From Janthinobacterium sp051380875 (GTDB lineage: Bacteria; Pseudomonadota; Gammaproteobacteria; Burkholderiales; Burkholderiaceae_D): a DNA stretch of 64,000 nt. A program made the translations under genes and the position numbers. The DNA is taken from NCBI RefSeq assembly GCF_051380875.1, contig NZ_JBNYXW010000012.1, positions 124,001 through 188,000 of the forward strand. The letters run 5' to 3'. The notes under the pieces were generated by a model that searched no databases, was not told where the DNA came from, and worked only from the letters and a program-made list of their open reading frames with translations. Positions within the stretch are counted from its first letter, which is position 1. Each line of letters starts with the position of its first letter. Shown here in pieces: positions 1 to 7,949 of the stretch.

Positions 1-225
1 CGCGCCGACCTGTGCGCCGTAGGCCGTCCGCACCTGGCCAACCCGGCGTGGACCTTGACGGAATTGGCGCGCATCGGCTATGCCGGCGCTGGCGCAGCAT
101 GGCCGAAACAGTACCGGCCTGCGAAACTGCAGCTGGAACGCAATCTGCAGCGCGAGCGGCAACTGGCAGCGGCAAATACGGGATTGAACCCGCAACAGGT
201 GGCCGCGCGGCTGCTGGAAGGATGA
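1..225 (+). CDS. C-terminal fragment of salicylyl-/2-aminobenzoyl-CoA 5-monooxygenase/reductase (OYE-like domain)
   Basis: The frame is open from base 1 to the TGA at 223-225 and continues upstream of the window. The 74 visible residues carry the end of an old-yellow-enzyme-type flavin oxidoreductase domain: an AVGRPHLANPAWTL segment followed by a basic helix (YRPAKLQLERNL). In the family of bifunctional salicylyl-CoA 5-hydroxylase / 2-aminobenzoyl-CoA monooxygenase-reductases this domain forms the C-terminal half. The next gene starts one base after the stop, so they are cotranscribed, and the following SDR, crotonase, acyl-CoA dehydrogenase and RidA fit an aerobic aromatic acyl-CoA pathway. 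The N-terminal monooxygenase half is outside the window, so the exact substrate is inference. Confidence 0.72.
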   Translation, partial: RADLCAVGRPHLANPAWTLTELARIGYAGAGAAWPKQYRPAKLQLERNLQRERQLAAANTGLNPQQVAARLLEG

Positions 226-226
226 C

Positions 227-1027
227 ATGAGCAAGGAACAATTGGCGGGCGCCTTGTCGGGCAAGCATGCGCTGGTGACGGGCGCCGGCAGCGGCATTGG
301 CCTGGCCTGCGCGCGCGCCTTGCTGGGCGCCGGCGCCAGGGTCACGCTGGCCGGGCGCGATGGCGCGCGCCTCGCAAGGGCGCGGCTGCAGCTGGAAGAA
401 ATGGGCCATGCGGGCAGGGTGGCCATCAGCGTGCTCGATGTGAGCGTGGAAGCATCCGTGCAGGCCGGTTTCGCGCAGGCGCAGGCGCATTTCGGCCGCA
501 TCGACATCCTGGTCAATAACGCGGGCCAGGCGCATGCGGCGCCGTTCGGCAAGACCGATACGGCCATTTGGCAGCAGATGCTGGCCGTGAACCTGACGGG
601 CGTGTTCCACTGCTGCCAGGCGGCCATGCCAGCCATGCTGGAAGCTCGCTGGGGGCGCATCGTCAACGTGGCATCGACGGCGGGCTTGAAAGGCTATCGT
701 TATGTCAGCGCCTATGTCGCCGCCAAGCATGGCGTGATCGGCCTGACGCGCGCGCTGGCGCTGGAAGTGGCGCCGCGTGGCGTGACCGTCAACGCCGTCT
801 GCCCCGGCTACACTGATACGGAAATGGTGGCGCAGGCGGTGCAGAACATCGTGCGCAAGACGGGCCGCAGCGAAGAGGCGGCGCGCGCCGAACTGGCCGC
901 CGCCAACCCGCAGCAGCGCCTGGTGCAGGCGCAAGAAGTGGCCGATGCGGTGGCCTGGCTATGCCTGCCCGCGGCGTCTGCCATGAATGGACAATCGATC
1001 GCTGTCGCCGGCGGCGAAGTAATGTAA
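227..1027 (+). CDS. SDR-family NAD(P)-dependent oxidoreductase (3-hydroxyacyl-CoA dehydrogenase-like)
   Basis: The 266-residue protein is a classical short-chain dehydrogenase. A TGAGSGIG cofactor loop lies near residue 19, NNAG near residue 95, the catalytic Ser in the VNVAST strand, and the Tyr-Lys pair in YVAAK. It ends with a GQSIAVAGGEVM strand typical of FabG-like enzymes. Its ATG starts one base after the upstream stop. Within the operon it could oxidise a 3-hydroxyacyl-CoA intermediate of ring-cleavage-free aromatic degradation; SDR substrate specificity cannot be read from sequence. Confidence 0.88.
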   Translation: MSKEQLAGALSGKHALVTGAGSGIGLACARALLGAGARVTLAGRDGARLARARLQLEEMGHAGRVAISVLDVSVEASVQAGFAQAQAHFGRIDILVNNAGQAHAAPFGKTDTAIWQQMLAVNLTGVFHCCQAAMPAMLEARWGRIVNVASTAGLKGYRYVSAYVAAKHGVIGLTRALALEVAPRGVTVNAVCPGYTDTEMVAQAVQNIVRKTGRSEEAARAELAAANPQQRLVQAQEVADAVAWLCLPAASAMNGQSIAVAGGEVM

Positions 1028-1041
1028 ATGACCGAAGATGA

Positions 1042-1563
1042 ATGAAATTCATGGATAAAGAACCCGCAAACGCGCAGGATGAACCGGTGCTGGACCTGGC
1101 CAGCCGGCTGACGCAGGACCATCACCAGTCGCTCAAACTGTGGCTGCGCATGTTGTCGTGTACCGTAAAAATCGAGAACGAGGTGCGCTCGCGCCTGCGC
1201 GCCACCTTTGGCATCACCTTGCCCCGTTTCGACCTGATGGCGCAGCTGGAACGCTTTCCCGACGGCTTGCGCATGGGCGAACTATCCAGGCGCATGATGG
1301 TCACGGGCGGCAATATCACTGGCATCACCGACCAGCTGGAGCAGGAAAAGCTGGTGGTGCGCGTGGTCGATCCGAAGGACCGCCGCTCGTACAGCGTCAA
1401 GCTGACGCCAGCCGGGCGGCGCGCGTTTGACGAGATGGCGCGCGTGCACGAAGGCTGGATCGCGGAACTGCTGCAAGGCGTGACGCCGGACGAGAAGTCA
1501 CAATTGATTGCGCTGCTGTCACACATGAAGCAGCAACTGAATGACACAATCGTGACACGATAG
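1042..1563 (+). CDS. MarR-family transcriptional regulator
   Basis: This 173-residue protein has the MarR winged-helix layout: an N-terminal dimerisation helix, then a DNA-binding region with LPRFDLMAQLERFPDG and a wing containing DPKDRRSYSVKLT, the classic DxR wing motif. An ATG at 1051 is an alternative start. It sits inside the catabolic operon, 14 bases after the SDR gene and just before the crotonase gene. That suggests a local repressor relieved by an aromatic acid or its CoA thioester, as known for MarR proteins such as BadR and HcaR; the ligand here is inferred. Confidence 0.9.
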   Translation: MKFMDKEPANAQDEPVLDLASRLTQDHHQSLKLWLRMLSCTVKIENEVRSRLRATFGITLPRFDLMAQLERFPDGLRMGELSRRMMVTGGNITGITDQLEQEKLVVRVVDPKDRRSYSVKLTPAGRRAFDEMARVHEGWIAELLQGVTPDEKSQLIALLSHMKQQLNDTIVTR

Positions 1564-1592
1564 ACAAGTAATCACCCGATAAAGGAAGCACC

Positions 1593-2447
1593 ATGCGCCA
1601 TCTTCCCGGCCAGCCGCAAGACCTGCCTGGCAACCGTGCCAGCCTGGCCAGCTATGCTGCGCGGCATTTTCTGTTCGCCGTCGATGCCGGCATCGCCACA
1701 CTGACCTTGCACCGGCCCGAGCGCAAGAATCCGCTCACCTTCGATTCGTATGCCGAACTGCGCGAGCTGTTTCGTGCGCTGGCCTATGCCGATGACATCA
1801 AGGCCGTGGTGATTACTGGCAGCGGTGGCAATTTCTGCTCGGGCGGCGATGTGCACGACATCATCGGCCCATTGACCCGGCTCGACATGCCCGGCCTGCT
1901 GGCCTTTACGCGCATGACGGGCGACGTCGTGAAAGCCATGCGCGCCTGCCCGCAGCCCATCATTGCCGCCATCGACGGCATTTGCGCCGGTGCGGGCGCC
2001 ATGCTGGCGCTGGCGTCCGATATCCGCATCGGCACGGCGCGCAGCAAGACGGCCTTCTTGTTTACCCGCGTCGGCCTGGCCGGCTGCGACATGGGCGCCT
2101 GCGCCTTGCTGCCGCGCGTGATCGGCCAGGGCCGCGCCGCCGAACTGCTGTACACGGGCCGCTCGATGGCCGGTCTTGAAGCGGAACGCTGGGGCTTTTT
2201 CAACCGCCTGGTGGAACCGGACGAGCTGGCAGAGGCGGCGCAGCTATTCGCCGCCGGCCTGGCCAGCGGTCCCACTTTCGCGCACGGCATGACGAAGAAA
2301 ATGCTGCAGCAGGAGTGGAACATGGGCGTCGATGAAGCCATCGAGGCGGAAGCCCAGGCGCAGGCCATCTGCATGGCCAGCAACGACTTCCACCGTGCCT
2401 ATCACGCTTTCGTCGCGAAACAGACACCGCACTTCGAGGGTAATTGA
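1593..2447 (+). CDS. Enoyl-CoA hydratase/isomerase (crotonase family)
   Basis: The 284-residue crotonase has HRPERKNPLTFDSY at the N-terminus and both oxyanion-hole loops (FCSGGDVHDI and DGICAGAGAM). The two catalytic glutamates of rat crotonase are not evident. The second loop reads FTRVGLAGCDMGACALL, so an Asp may serve instead; this points to a specialised acyl-CoA such as a cyclohexene-carboxyl derivative rather than plain fatty enoyl-CoA. AAGGA precedes the ATG at a good distance. The stop lies one base before the acyl-CoA dehydrogenase start, indicating coupling. Confidence 0.87.
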   Translation: MRHLPGQPQDLPGNRASLASYAARHFLFAVDAGIATLTLHRPERKNPLTFDSYAELRELFRALAYADDIKAVVITGSGGNFCSGGDVHDIIGPLTRLDMPGLLAFTRMTGDVVKAMRACPQPIIAAIDGICAGAGAMLALASDIRIGTARSKTAFLFTRVGLAGCDMGACALLPRVIGQGRAAELLYTGRSMAGLEAERWGFFNRLVEPDELAEAAQLFAAGLASGPTFAHGMTKKMLQQEWNMGVDEAIEAEAQAQAICMASNDFHRAYHAFVAKQTPHFEGN

Positions 2448-2448
2448 G

Positions 2449-3600
2449 ATGCGCGACACCACTTATCTGGACTGGCCATTTTTCGAGTCGCGCCATGGGG
2501 AACTTGAGCGCGAGCTCGATGCATGGGCTTCGCAGCACCTGAGCGGCACCCATGGCAGCGACGTCGATGCCGCATGCCGTGCGCTGGTGGCGCAACTGGG
2601 GCAGGGCGGCTGGCTGGCGCATGCCACGGGCGCCGATGGGCAGATCGACACGCGCGCCATTTGCCTGATCCGCGAAACCCTGGCGCGCCACAATGGCCTG
2701 GCCGATTTCGCCTTTGCCATGCAGGGCCTGGGCGCGGGCGCCATCGGCTTGTTCGGCAGTGCGGACAACAAGGCGCGCTACCTGCCAGACGTGGCCAGCG
2801 GCAGGCAGATCGCCGCGTTTGCCCTGTCCGAGCCGCAGGCCGGCTCCGACGTGGCGGCGATGCAGTGCGCGGCGCGCATCGATGGCGACGAGTATGTGCT
2901 CGATGGCGAAAAGACCTGGATTTCGAACGGCGGCATCGCCGACTTTTACGTGGTGTTTGCGCGCACGGGCGAGGCGCCGGGCGCGCGCGGCATCAGCGCC
3001 TTCATCGTCGATGCCGATAATGCGGGACTGGAAATCGCCGAACGCATTGCCGTCATCGCGCCGCATCCGCTGGCGCGCTTGCGTTTTGTCAATTGCCGCG
3101 TGCCCGTGTCGCAGCGCCTGGGTGCCGCGGGGCAGGGTTTCAAGGTGGCGATGGCCACGCTGGACGTCTTTCGCACCTCGGTGGCGGCCGCCGCGCTGGG
3201 ATTTGCGCGGCGCGCCTTCGAGGAAGCGCTGCGCCACGCCACGGCGCGCCAGATGTTTGGCCAGACCCTGGCGGACTTTCAATTGACGCAAGCCAAACTG
3301 GCGCAGATGGCAACCGGCATCGACGCTTGCGCCTTGCTGACCTACCGCGCCGCCTGGCAGCGCGACCAGGGCCGCAAGGTGACCAAGGAGGCGGCGATGG
3401 CCAAGCTGACGGCCACCGAGACGGCGCAGCAGGTGATCGATGCGGCGGTGCAGCTGTTTGGCGGCCTGGGCGTGGTCAGCGAGCACCCGGTCGAGCGCCT
3501 GTACCGCGAAATCCGCGCGCTGCGCATCTACGAGGGCGCCAGCGAGGTGCAGCAGTTGATCATCGCGCGCGAACTGCTGCGCGAGGCGGGCCACGCATGA
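2449..3600 (+). CDS. Acyl-CoA dehydrogenase
   Basis: The start is ATG 2449, one base after the crotonase stop, with GAGG upstream. This gives 383 residues, the usual family length, whereas earlier in-frame ATGs lie inside the crotonase gene. The FAD/substrate signature ALSEPQAGSDVA, the EKTWISNGG strand and the C-terminal IYEGASEVQQL are visible; the Glu of IYEG aligns with the catalytic base of medium-chain acyl-CoA dehydrogenases. It probably desaturates an alicyclic or aliphatic acyl-CoA in the same pathway as its neighbours and would pass electrons to ETF. The stop overlaps an upstream in-frame ATG of the ridA-like gene. Confidence 0.9.
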   Translation: MRDTTYLDWPFFESRHGELERELDAWASQHLSGTHGSDVDAACRALVAQLGQGGWLAHATGADGQIDTRAICLIRETLARHNGLADFAFAMQGLGAGAIGLFGSADNKARYLPDVASGRQIAAFALSEPQAGSDVAAMQCAARIDGDEYVLDGEKTWISNGGIADFYVVFARTGEAPGARGISAFIVDADNAGLEIAERIAVIAPHPLARLRFVNCRVPVSQRLGAAGQGFKVAMATLDVFRTSVAAAALGFARRAFEEALRHATARQMFGQTLADFQLTQAKLAQMATGIDACALLTYRAAWQRDQGRKVTKEAAMAKLTATETAQQVIDAAVQLFGGLGVVSEHPVERLYREIRALRIYEGASEVQQLIIARELLREAGHA

Positions 3601-3617
3601 ATAATCAGGAGAACAAG

Positions 3618-4010
3618 ATGCAAGTGTTGCAACCGGCGGGCTGGGCCCGGCCGCGCGGCTATGCCAATGGCGTTGCCGCCAGCGGGCGCACGGTGTATGT
3701 CAGCGGCATGATCGGCTGGGATGCGCAGGGCCAGTTCCATACGGACGATTTCGCGGGCCAGGTGCGCCAGGCGCTGCAAAATGTTGTCGCCGTGCTGGCC
3801 GAGGCGGGCGCCTTGCCCGAACATATCGTGCGCATGAACTGGTATGTGCTCGACAAGAAGGAATATGTGGCCGCCTATCGAGCCATCGGCGAGGCCTACC
3901 GGGACATCATCGGCAAGCATTTTCCGGCCATGACGGCGGTACAGGTGGCCGGACTGATCGAGGACAGGGCGAGGGTAGAGATCGAGGTGACGGCGGTGCT
4001 GCCTGCCTGA
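3618..4010 (+). CDS. RidA/YjgF-family enamine/imine deaminase
   Basis: This 130-residue protein matches the RidA fold: the GYANGVAASGRTVYVSG strand pair, an acidic FAGQVRQALQNVVAVL helix and the C-terminal ARVEIEVTAV with the family Arg-x-Glu-x-Glu pattern. ATG 3618 is chosen because AGGAG sits 7 bases upstream; an ATG at 3597 overlapping the previous stop would add seven residues. RidA proteins hydrolyse reactive enamines and imines. As the last gene of a possible 2-aminobenzoyl-CoA operon it could remove the amino group of the reduced ring intermediate, but that is inference. Confidence 0.87.
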   Translation: MQVLQPAGWARPRGYANGVAASGRTVYVSGMIGWDAQGQFHTDDFAGQVRQALQNVVAVLAEAGALPEHIVRMNWYVLDKKEYVAAYRAIGEAYRDIIGKHFPAMTAVQVAGLIEDRARVEIEVTAVLPA

Positions 4011-4132
4011 GTTTCTGCCATGAAATATTGTGCATTGGCATTTAAATAATAAATATAAAAATAGTATCTATCATGTTATATTTAACAATCTTAAGATGTG
4101 CTGGATTAAAATATTGATAGTCGAGGTAGTGG

Positions 4133-4867
4133 ATGCAAAACAATTTCAGAGCAGCAAGAAGTGTGGTGCTGGCGGTGACCGGCGTGTGTTTTTGCCTGGG
4201 TGCCCAGGCCGATTCCGGTACGTCACTACTCTCTCCCGGCTATCAGGCGCAACTGGAAACCTGGCTGGGCGAAGGTCGGTTGGCGCTGAGCAATATTTAT
4301 ACCAAGGTGGCCGGCGATACATCGCTGGATTTTCACGAGGCGTCCGATGGCAAGGGACGCACTTTTTCCGTCATGGAGGCGACCAACGCATCAGGTCAGA
4401 CCTGGCTGGTCGGCGGCTACAATCCGCAAAGCTGGAGTTCCACCGATGGCATGCACGTGACCGTGGATGACAGCCAGCGCACGGGCTTCCTGTTCAATTT
4501 GACGGCGGGCTTCATGTTGCCGCAATTGAAGCAGTATTTCAGCGGCGATGGTATCGGCATGGATCAGACTTTCAACGACGCCAACGTCGGACCTACCTTT
4601 GGCGTGGGTCACGACTTATATGTGCCACACGATTTGACGCACGGAGGGTCCTCCTTCCTCTACTCTTATAATTATCATGGACAGCCCGCACAGGGCTACA
4701 GCCTTCTGGATGGATCTATCTGGAAAGGAGCCGACATTACCTATGGCGCCATGCAAATATTTTCGATCAGTGCCGTGCCGGAACCTGGTACTTATGCGTT
4801 GCTACTGGCCGGGCTGGGAATGCTGGCCGCGGTGCAGCTGCGCAAGCGTTCGGCCGTCTTGGTCTGA
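4133..4867 (+). CDS. PEP-CTERM sorting domain protein, function unknown
   Basis: The 244-residue protein begins with a signal peptide (cleavage near GAQA-DS) and ends with a complete PEP-CTERM tail: AVPEPGTYALLLAGLG followed by a hydrophobic stretch and a basic end (LRKR). The tail marks proteins processed by exosortases; exosortase B is encoded in this window at 15476. The body has no catalytic motif I recognise and is rich in Gly, Ser and Thr, like secreted matrix proteins. GAGG lies 7 bases before the ATG. The upstream 120 bases are very AT-rich and probably hold its promoter. Confidence 0.85.
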   Translation: MQNNFRAARSVVLAVTGVCFCLGAQADSGTSLLSPGYQAQLETWLGEGRLALSNIYTKVAGDTSLDFHEASDGKGRTFSVMEATNASGQTWLVGGYNPQSWSSTDGMHVTVDDSQRTGFLFNLTAGFMLPQLKQYFSGDGIGMDQTFNDANVGPTFGVGHDLYVPHDLTHGGSSFLYSYNYHGQPAQGYSLLDGSIWKGADITYGAMQIFSISAVPEPGTYALLLAGLGMLAAVQLRKRSAVLV

Positions 4868-4937
4868 GCTGCCATGAGCAGGGCCGCCTGCCAGACTGTT
4901 AATGGCCAGCGCTTGCCTGTATAATGCCGCAGCGCGT

Positions 4938-5012
4938 GTCGCCATCGTACAATGGATAGTACAAGGTCCTCCTAAGACTTAAATGCAGGTTCGATTCCTG
5001 CTGGCGACACCA
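4938..5012 (+). tRNA. tRNA-Arg (anticodon CCT)
   Basis: A cloverleaf can be folded by eye. The acceptor arms are GTCGCCA (4938-4944) and TGGCGAC (5002-5008), with the discriminator A and an encoded CCA at 5010-5012. The anticodon arm AGGTC/GACTT encloses the loop CTCCTAA, giving anticodon CCT, which reads AGG. The T-arm contains GGTTCGATTCC. It stands alone between the PEP-CTERM gene and uup. No integrase or duplicated 3' end lies nearby, so there is no sign of an island inserted here. Confidence 0.95.
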
Positions 5013-5184
5013 GATTCCCACGCAGCGCGCGTCGGCGGCCTGACTTCATGCGGGCACAATTTACTGGTCGATAGCGATTGAAGTCCGAGTTATCGGTACA
5101 ATGCGTGCTTCATTCATCTAATCGGCGGCTGTTTTGCGCACCACGCGGTGTGCAGGTGACGGCGCCCGAGCACTCTTACTCATT

Positions 5185-7077
5185 ATGGCTGTCATTTCTC
5201 TTTCATCGGCGCAACTTGCGTTCGGTCACGTCGCGCTGCTCGATCACGCGGAATTTTCACTGGAAACCACGGAACGTGTAGGCCTGATCGGCCGCAACGG
5301 CACGGGTAAATCCTCCTTGCTGAAGGTCATTTCGGGCAAGTTCAAGCTCGATGACGGTTTGCTGGTCATGCAGCAAGGCATCAAGATCGCGTATGTGGAG
5401 CAGGAACCGCAATTCGAACCGGAAATGTCCGTGTTCGACGCGGTCGCCTCCGGCATGGGCGAGTCGCAGGCATGGCTGAAGCAATACGATGAGTTGACGG
5501 GCCAGTTTGGCCAGGGCAATGACGACGAATTGCTGGAACGCATGCATGACATCCAGGTCAAACTCGATGCGGCCGACGCGTGGAGCTTGCCGAACAAGGT
5601 GGAAACCGTGCTCGACCGTTTGAACCTGACGGGCGACATGCTGATGAAAACCCTGTCGGGCGGGATGCAAAAGCGCGTCGCGCTGGCGCGCGCGCTGGTC
5701 TCGGCGCCGGACGTGCTGCTGCTCGATGAGCCGACCAACCATCTGGATTTCAGCTCCATCCTGTGGCTCGAAGGCTTGCTGCGCGACTTCAAGGGCAGCG
5801 TGCTGTTCATTACCCATGACCGTTCCTTCCTCGACAACGTTGCTACGCGCATCATCGAACTCGACCGCGGCCGCTTGCTGTCGTATCCGGGCAACTTCAC
5901 GGCATATCAGGTACGCAAGGCCGAGCAGCTGGAAATCGAAGATGTGGAAAATGCCAAGTTCGACAAGTTCCTGGCGCAGGAAGAAGTGTGGATACGCAAG
6001 GGCGTCAAGGCGCGCCGCGTGCGCGACGAAGGCCGCGTGCGCCGCCTGGAAGCGCTGCGCCTGACGCGCAATGCGCGCCGCGACCAGCAGGGCCAGGTCA
6101 AGCTGGACGTCTCGGCCGGCGAACGCTCGGGCAAGATCGTGGCGGATCTGGAAAACGTCTCGAAGGTGTATGGCGACAAGGTTATTGTCAAGGATTTCAG
6201 CGCCACCATCCTACGCGGCGACAAAGTCGGCCTGATTGGCGCCAATGGCGCCGGCAAGACGACCTTGCTGAAGATGATCCTGGGCCAGGAAGAGTCGGAC
6301 ACGGGCACCATCCGCCTCGGCACCAAGCTGCAAGTGGCGTATTTCGACCAGATGCGCACGCAGCTGAACGAGGAAGCGAATTTGATGGAAACCATCGCCC
6401 CGGGCAGCGACTGGGTCGAGATCAATGGCCAGCGCCGCCATGTGATGACGTATCTGAACGATTTCCTGTTTGCCCCGGAACGCGCCCGTTCGCCCGTCAA
6501 GTCGCTGTCCGGCGGCGAGCGCAACCGTTTGCTGCTGGCGCGTTTGTTCGCCAAGCCGGCCAACGTGCTGGTGCTCGATGAGCCGACCAATGACTTGGAT
6601 ATCGATACCTTGGAACTGCTGGAAGAGTTGCTGGAAGAATACACCGGCACCGTTTTCCTGGTCAGCCATGACCGTACCTTCCTCGACAACGTCGTCACGC
6701 AAGTCATCGTTGCCGAAGGCGAAGGCAAGTGGCGCGAATTCGTCGGCGGCTACACGGACTGGGAGCGCGTGCGCACCTTGCCGGTGGCGACCGCGCCGGC
6801 CAGCAAGCCCGCTGTCAAGGCAGAGGCTGCGGCACCCGTCGCCAAGCAGAAAAAGCTCAGCTACAAGGAACAGCGCGAACTCGACGAATTGCCGAAACTG
6901 ATCGCCAAGCTGGAAGACGAGCAATCCGTCCTGGCGGCCGAACTGTCGCACCCTGACTTCTACAAGAAGACACCGGCCGAAGGCAAGCGCCTGAACGCGC
7001 GCGTGGCCCAGATCGAGAGCGACCTGCTGGAAGCGCTGGAAAAGTGGGAACAGATCGAGGCACGCACCAACGGTTGA
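5185..7077 (+). CDS. uup: ABC-F family ATPase Uup
   Basis: Starting at ATG 5185 (MAVISLSSAQ) the protein has 630 residues, close to E. coli Uup. It has two nucleotide-binding domains: Walker A GRNGTGKSS, signature LSGGMQKR and Walker B LLLDEPTNHLD in the first; GANGAGKTT, LSGGERNR and LVLDEPTNDLD in the second. An Ala/Pro/Lys-rich linker leads to a charged C-terminal coiled coil (YKEQRELDELP onward), the Uup-type domain that binds branched DNA. ABC-F proteins act on ribosomes; Uup has also been linked to transposon excision and recombination intermediates. An in-frame extension to 5134 lacks family character. No strong Shine-Dalgarno is seen. Confidence 0.93.
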   Translation: MAVISLSSAQLAFGHVALLDHAEFSLETTERVGLIGRNGTGKSSLLKVISGKFKLDDGLLVMQQGIKIAYVEQEPQFEPEMSVFDAVASGMGESQAWLKQYDELTGQFGQGNDDELLERMHDIQVKLDAADAWSLPNKVETVLDRLNLTGDMLMKTLSGGMQKRVALARALVSAPDVLLLDEPTNHLDFSSILWLEGLLRDFKGSVLFITHDRSFLDNVATRIIELDRGRLLSYPGNFTAYQVRKAEQLEIEDVENAKFDKFLAQEEVWIRKGVKARRVRDEGRVRRLEALRLTRNARRDQQGQVKLDVSAGERSGKIVADLENVSKVYGDKVIVKDFSATILRGDKVGLIGANGAGKTTLLKMILGQEESDTGTIRLGTKLQVAYFDQMRTQLNEEANLMETIAPGSDWVEINGQRRHVMTYLNDFLFAPERARSPVKSLSGGERNRLLLARLFAKPANVLVLDEPTNDLDIDTLELLEELLEEYTGTVFLVSHDRTFLDNVVTQVIVAEGEGKWREFVGGYTDWERVRTLPVATAPASKPAVKAEAAAPVAKQKKLSYKEQRELDELPKLIAKLEDEQSVLAAELSHPDFYKKTPAEGKRLNARVAQIESDLLEALEKWEQIEARTNG

Positions 7078-7116
7078 TCGTTTTCCCCATTCCTGTTGTA
7101 AATAAGTTAGGATTAC

Positions 7117-7147
7117 TTGCCACGGCAACTGTTCAGCTTGATATAAT
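7117..7147 (+). promoter_or_regulatory. Candidate sigma-70 promoter for the CAAX-protease/epsL/sugar-transferase genes
   Basis: TTGCCA (7117-7122) and a perfect TATAAT (7142-7147) are separated by 19 bases, slightly long. A second overlapping TATAAT lies at 7150-7155 inside an AT-only stretch (7140-7165) that stands out in this GC-rich sequence. It is the only obvious promoter between uup and the genes starting at 7253. Confidence 0.45.
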
Positions 7148-7179
7148 TATATAATTATATTTTTTACATCGGGGGATGC

Positions 7180-7260
7180 ATGTTTGTTATGAAAAACACG
7201 CGTACCGGACCACGGCGTCCGGCGCGTGGTCCGGTCCTGGATGCGCGGCAGTATGTTTGA
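7180..7260 (+). other. Possible 26-codon leader ORF ahead of the CAAX protease-like gene
   Basis: An ATG at 7180, four bases after GGGGG, opens a 26-codon frame that stops at 7258-7260, just inside the start of the next gene (ATG 7253). Its peptide is rich in Arg and Pro. The coding strand also holds the 11-bp inverted repeat of 7204-7235. Whether it is translated is unknown; it could couple translation to the downstream gene. Confidence 0.25.
7204..7235 (+). repeat. Perfect 11-bp inverted repeat in the leader of the CAAX-protease gene
   Basis: ACCGGACCACG (7204-7214) and its exact reverse complement CGTGGTCCGGT (7225-7235) flank a 10-base loop. The RNA would form a stable GC-rich hairpin ending 17 bases before ATG 7253. 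No T-tract follows, so it is not a standard terminator; a translational control element or protein operator is more likely. Confidence 0.6.
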
Positions 7261-7915
7261 CCGCGCCGCCTTGCCCCGGGTAGTGCCATTCCTGGCCTAT
7301 CTCTCCTTCATCTTCATCGCCGACATGCTCGGCCGCCTGGGTTTTTCCGCGCAGGACTTGCGCTGGCTGTACGCCGTCAAGATCGGCGTCGTGCTGGGCA
7401 TGTTGCTGTACTGGCGCCGCAGCTACACGGAACTGGTCTGGACACCGCTGGGCGCACGCGCCATTGTGGTGGCGCTCGTTGTCGGGATTGTTGTTTTTCT
7501 GTTGTGGATTAATCTCAACGCTGGCTGGATGATGATCGGCAGTTCCGACGGCTTCGATCCCCGCAATGGCGGCCAGATCGAGTGGAGCCTGGTGGTGCTG
7601 CGCATTGTTGGCGCAGCACTGGTGGTGCCCGTGATGGAAGAGCTGTTCTGGCGCTCCTTCCTGCTGCGCTGGATCGACGCCCCGGACTTTCTGAAATTCA
7701 ACCCGCGCCTGGCCAGTGCCAAGGCGTTCATCATCAGCGTGGTGTTGTTCGGCTTTGAACATAATTTGTGGCTGGCCGGCATCGTTGCCGGCGCCGCCTA
7801 TAGCCTGTTGTACATGCGCAGCCAGTCCTTGTGGTCGCCCATTCTTGCGCATGGCGTGACAAATGGCGTGCTGGGCCTCTGGATTATTTCCGGTGGACAC
7901 TGGACTTACTGGTAA
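7253..7915 (+). CDS. CPBP-family (CAAX protease-like) exosortase-associated membrane protease
   Basis: The 220-residue protein is mostly membrane-spanning and carries the CPBP signature: MEELFWRSFLLRW (EExxxR), then FGFEHNLW and a late ILAHGVTNG with metal-binding His residues. The ending HWTYW resembles the short C-terminus of the CAAX prenyl protease-related proteins (TIGR03008) found with PEP-CTERM/exosortase systems. ATG 7253 is chosen because the protein then begins just before its first membrane helix. A GTG at 7226 and ATG at 7241 are in frame, but the GTG lies inside the 7204-7235 hairpin. It probably processes an envelope protein of the EPS/exosortase system; its substrate is unknown. 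Confidence 0.8.
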   Translation: MFDRAALPRVVPFLAYLSFIFIADMLGRLGFSAQDLRWLYAVKIGVVLGMLLYWRRSYTELVWTPLGARAIVVALVVGIVVFLLWINLNAGWMMIGSSDGFDPRNGGQIEWSLVVLRIVGAALVVPVMEELFWRSFLLRWIDAPDFLKFNPRLASAKAFIISVVLFGFEHNLWLAGIVAGAAYSLLYMRSQSLWSPILAHGVTNGVLGLWIISGGHWTYW

Positions 7916-7949
7916 TATTGCCTATCGACTGTTTGCTCTCTCAAAGACA

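Noticed and set aside
2200..3594. 464-codon open frame antisense to acyl-CoA dehydrogenase
   Set aside because: It overlaps two well-supported genes and its translation is His/Arg/Gln-rich without motifs.
4938..5012. tRNA-Arg as an integration site for an island
   Set aside because: No integrase, no duplicated tRNA 3' end and ordinary housekeeping-like neighbours.
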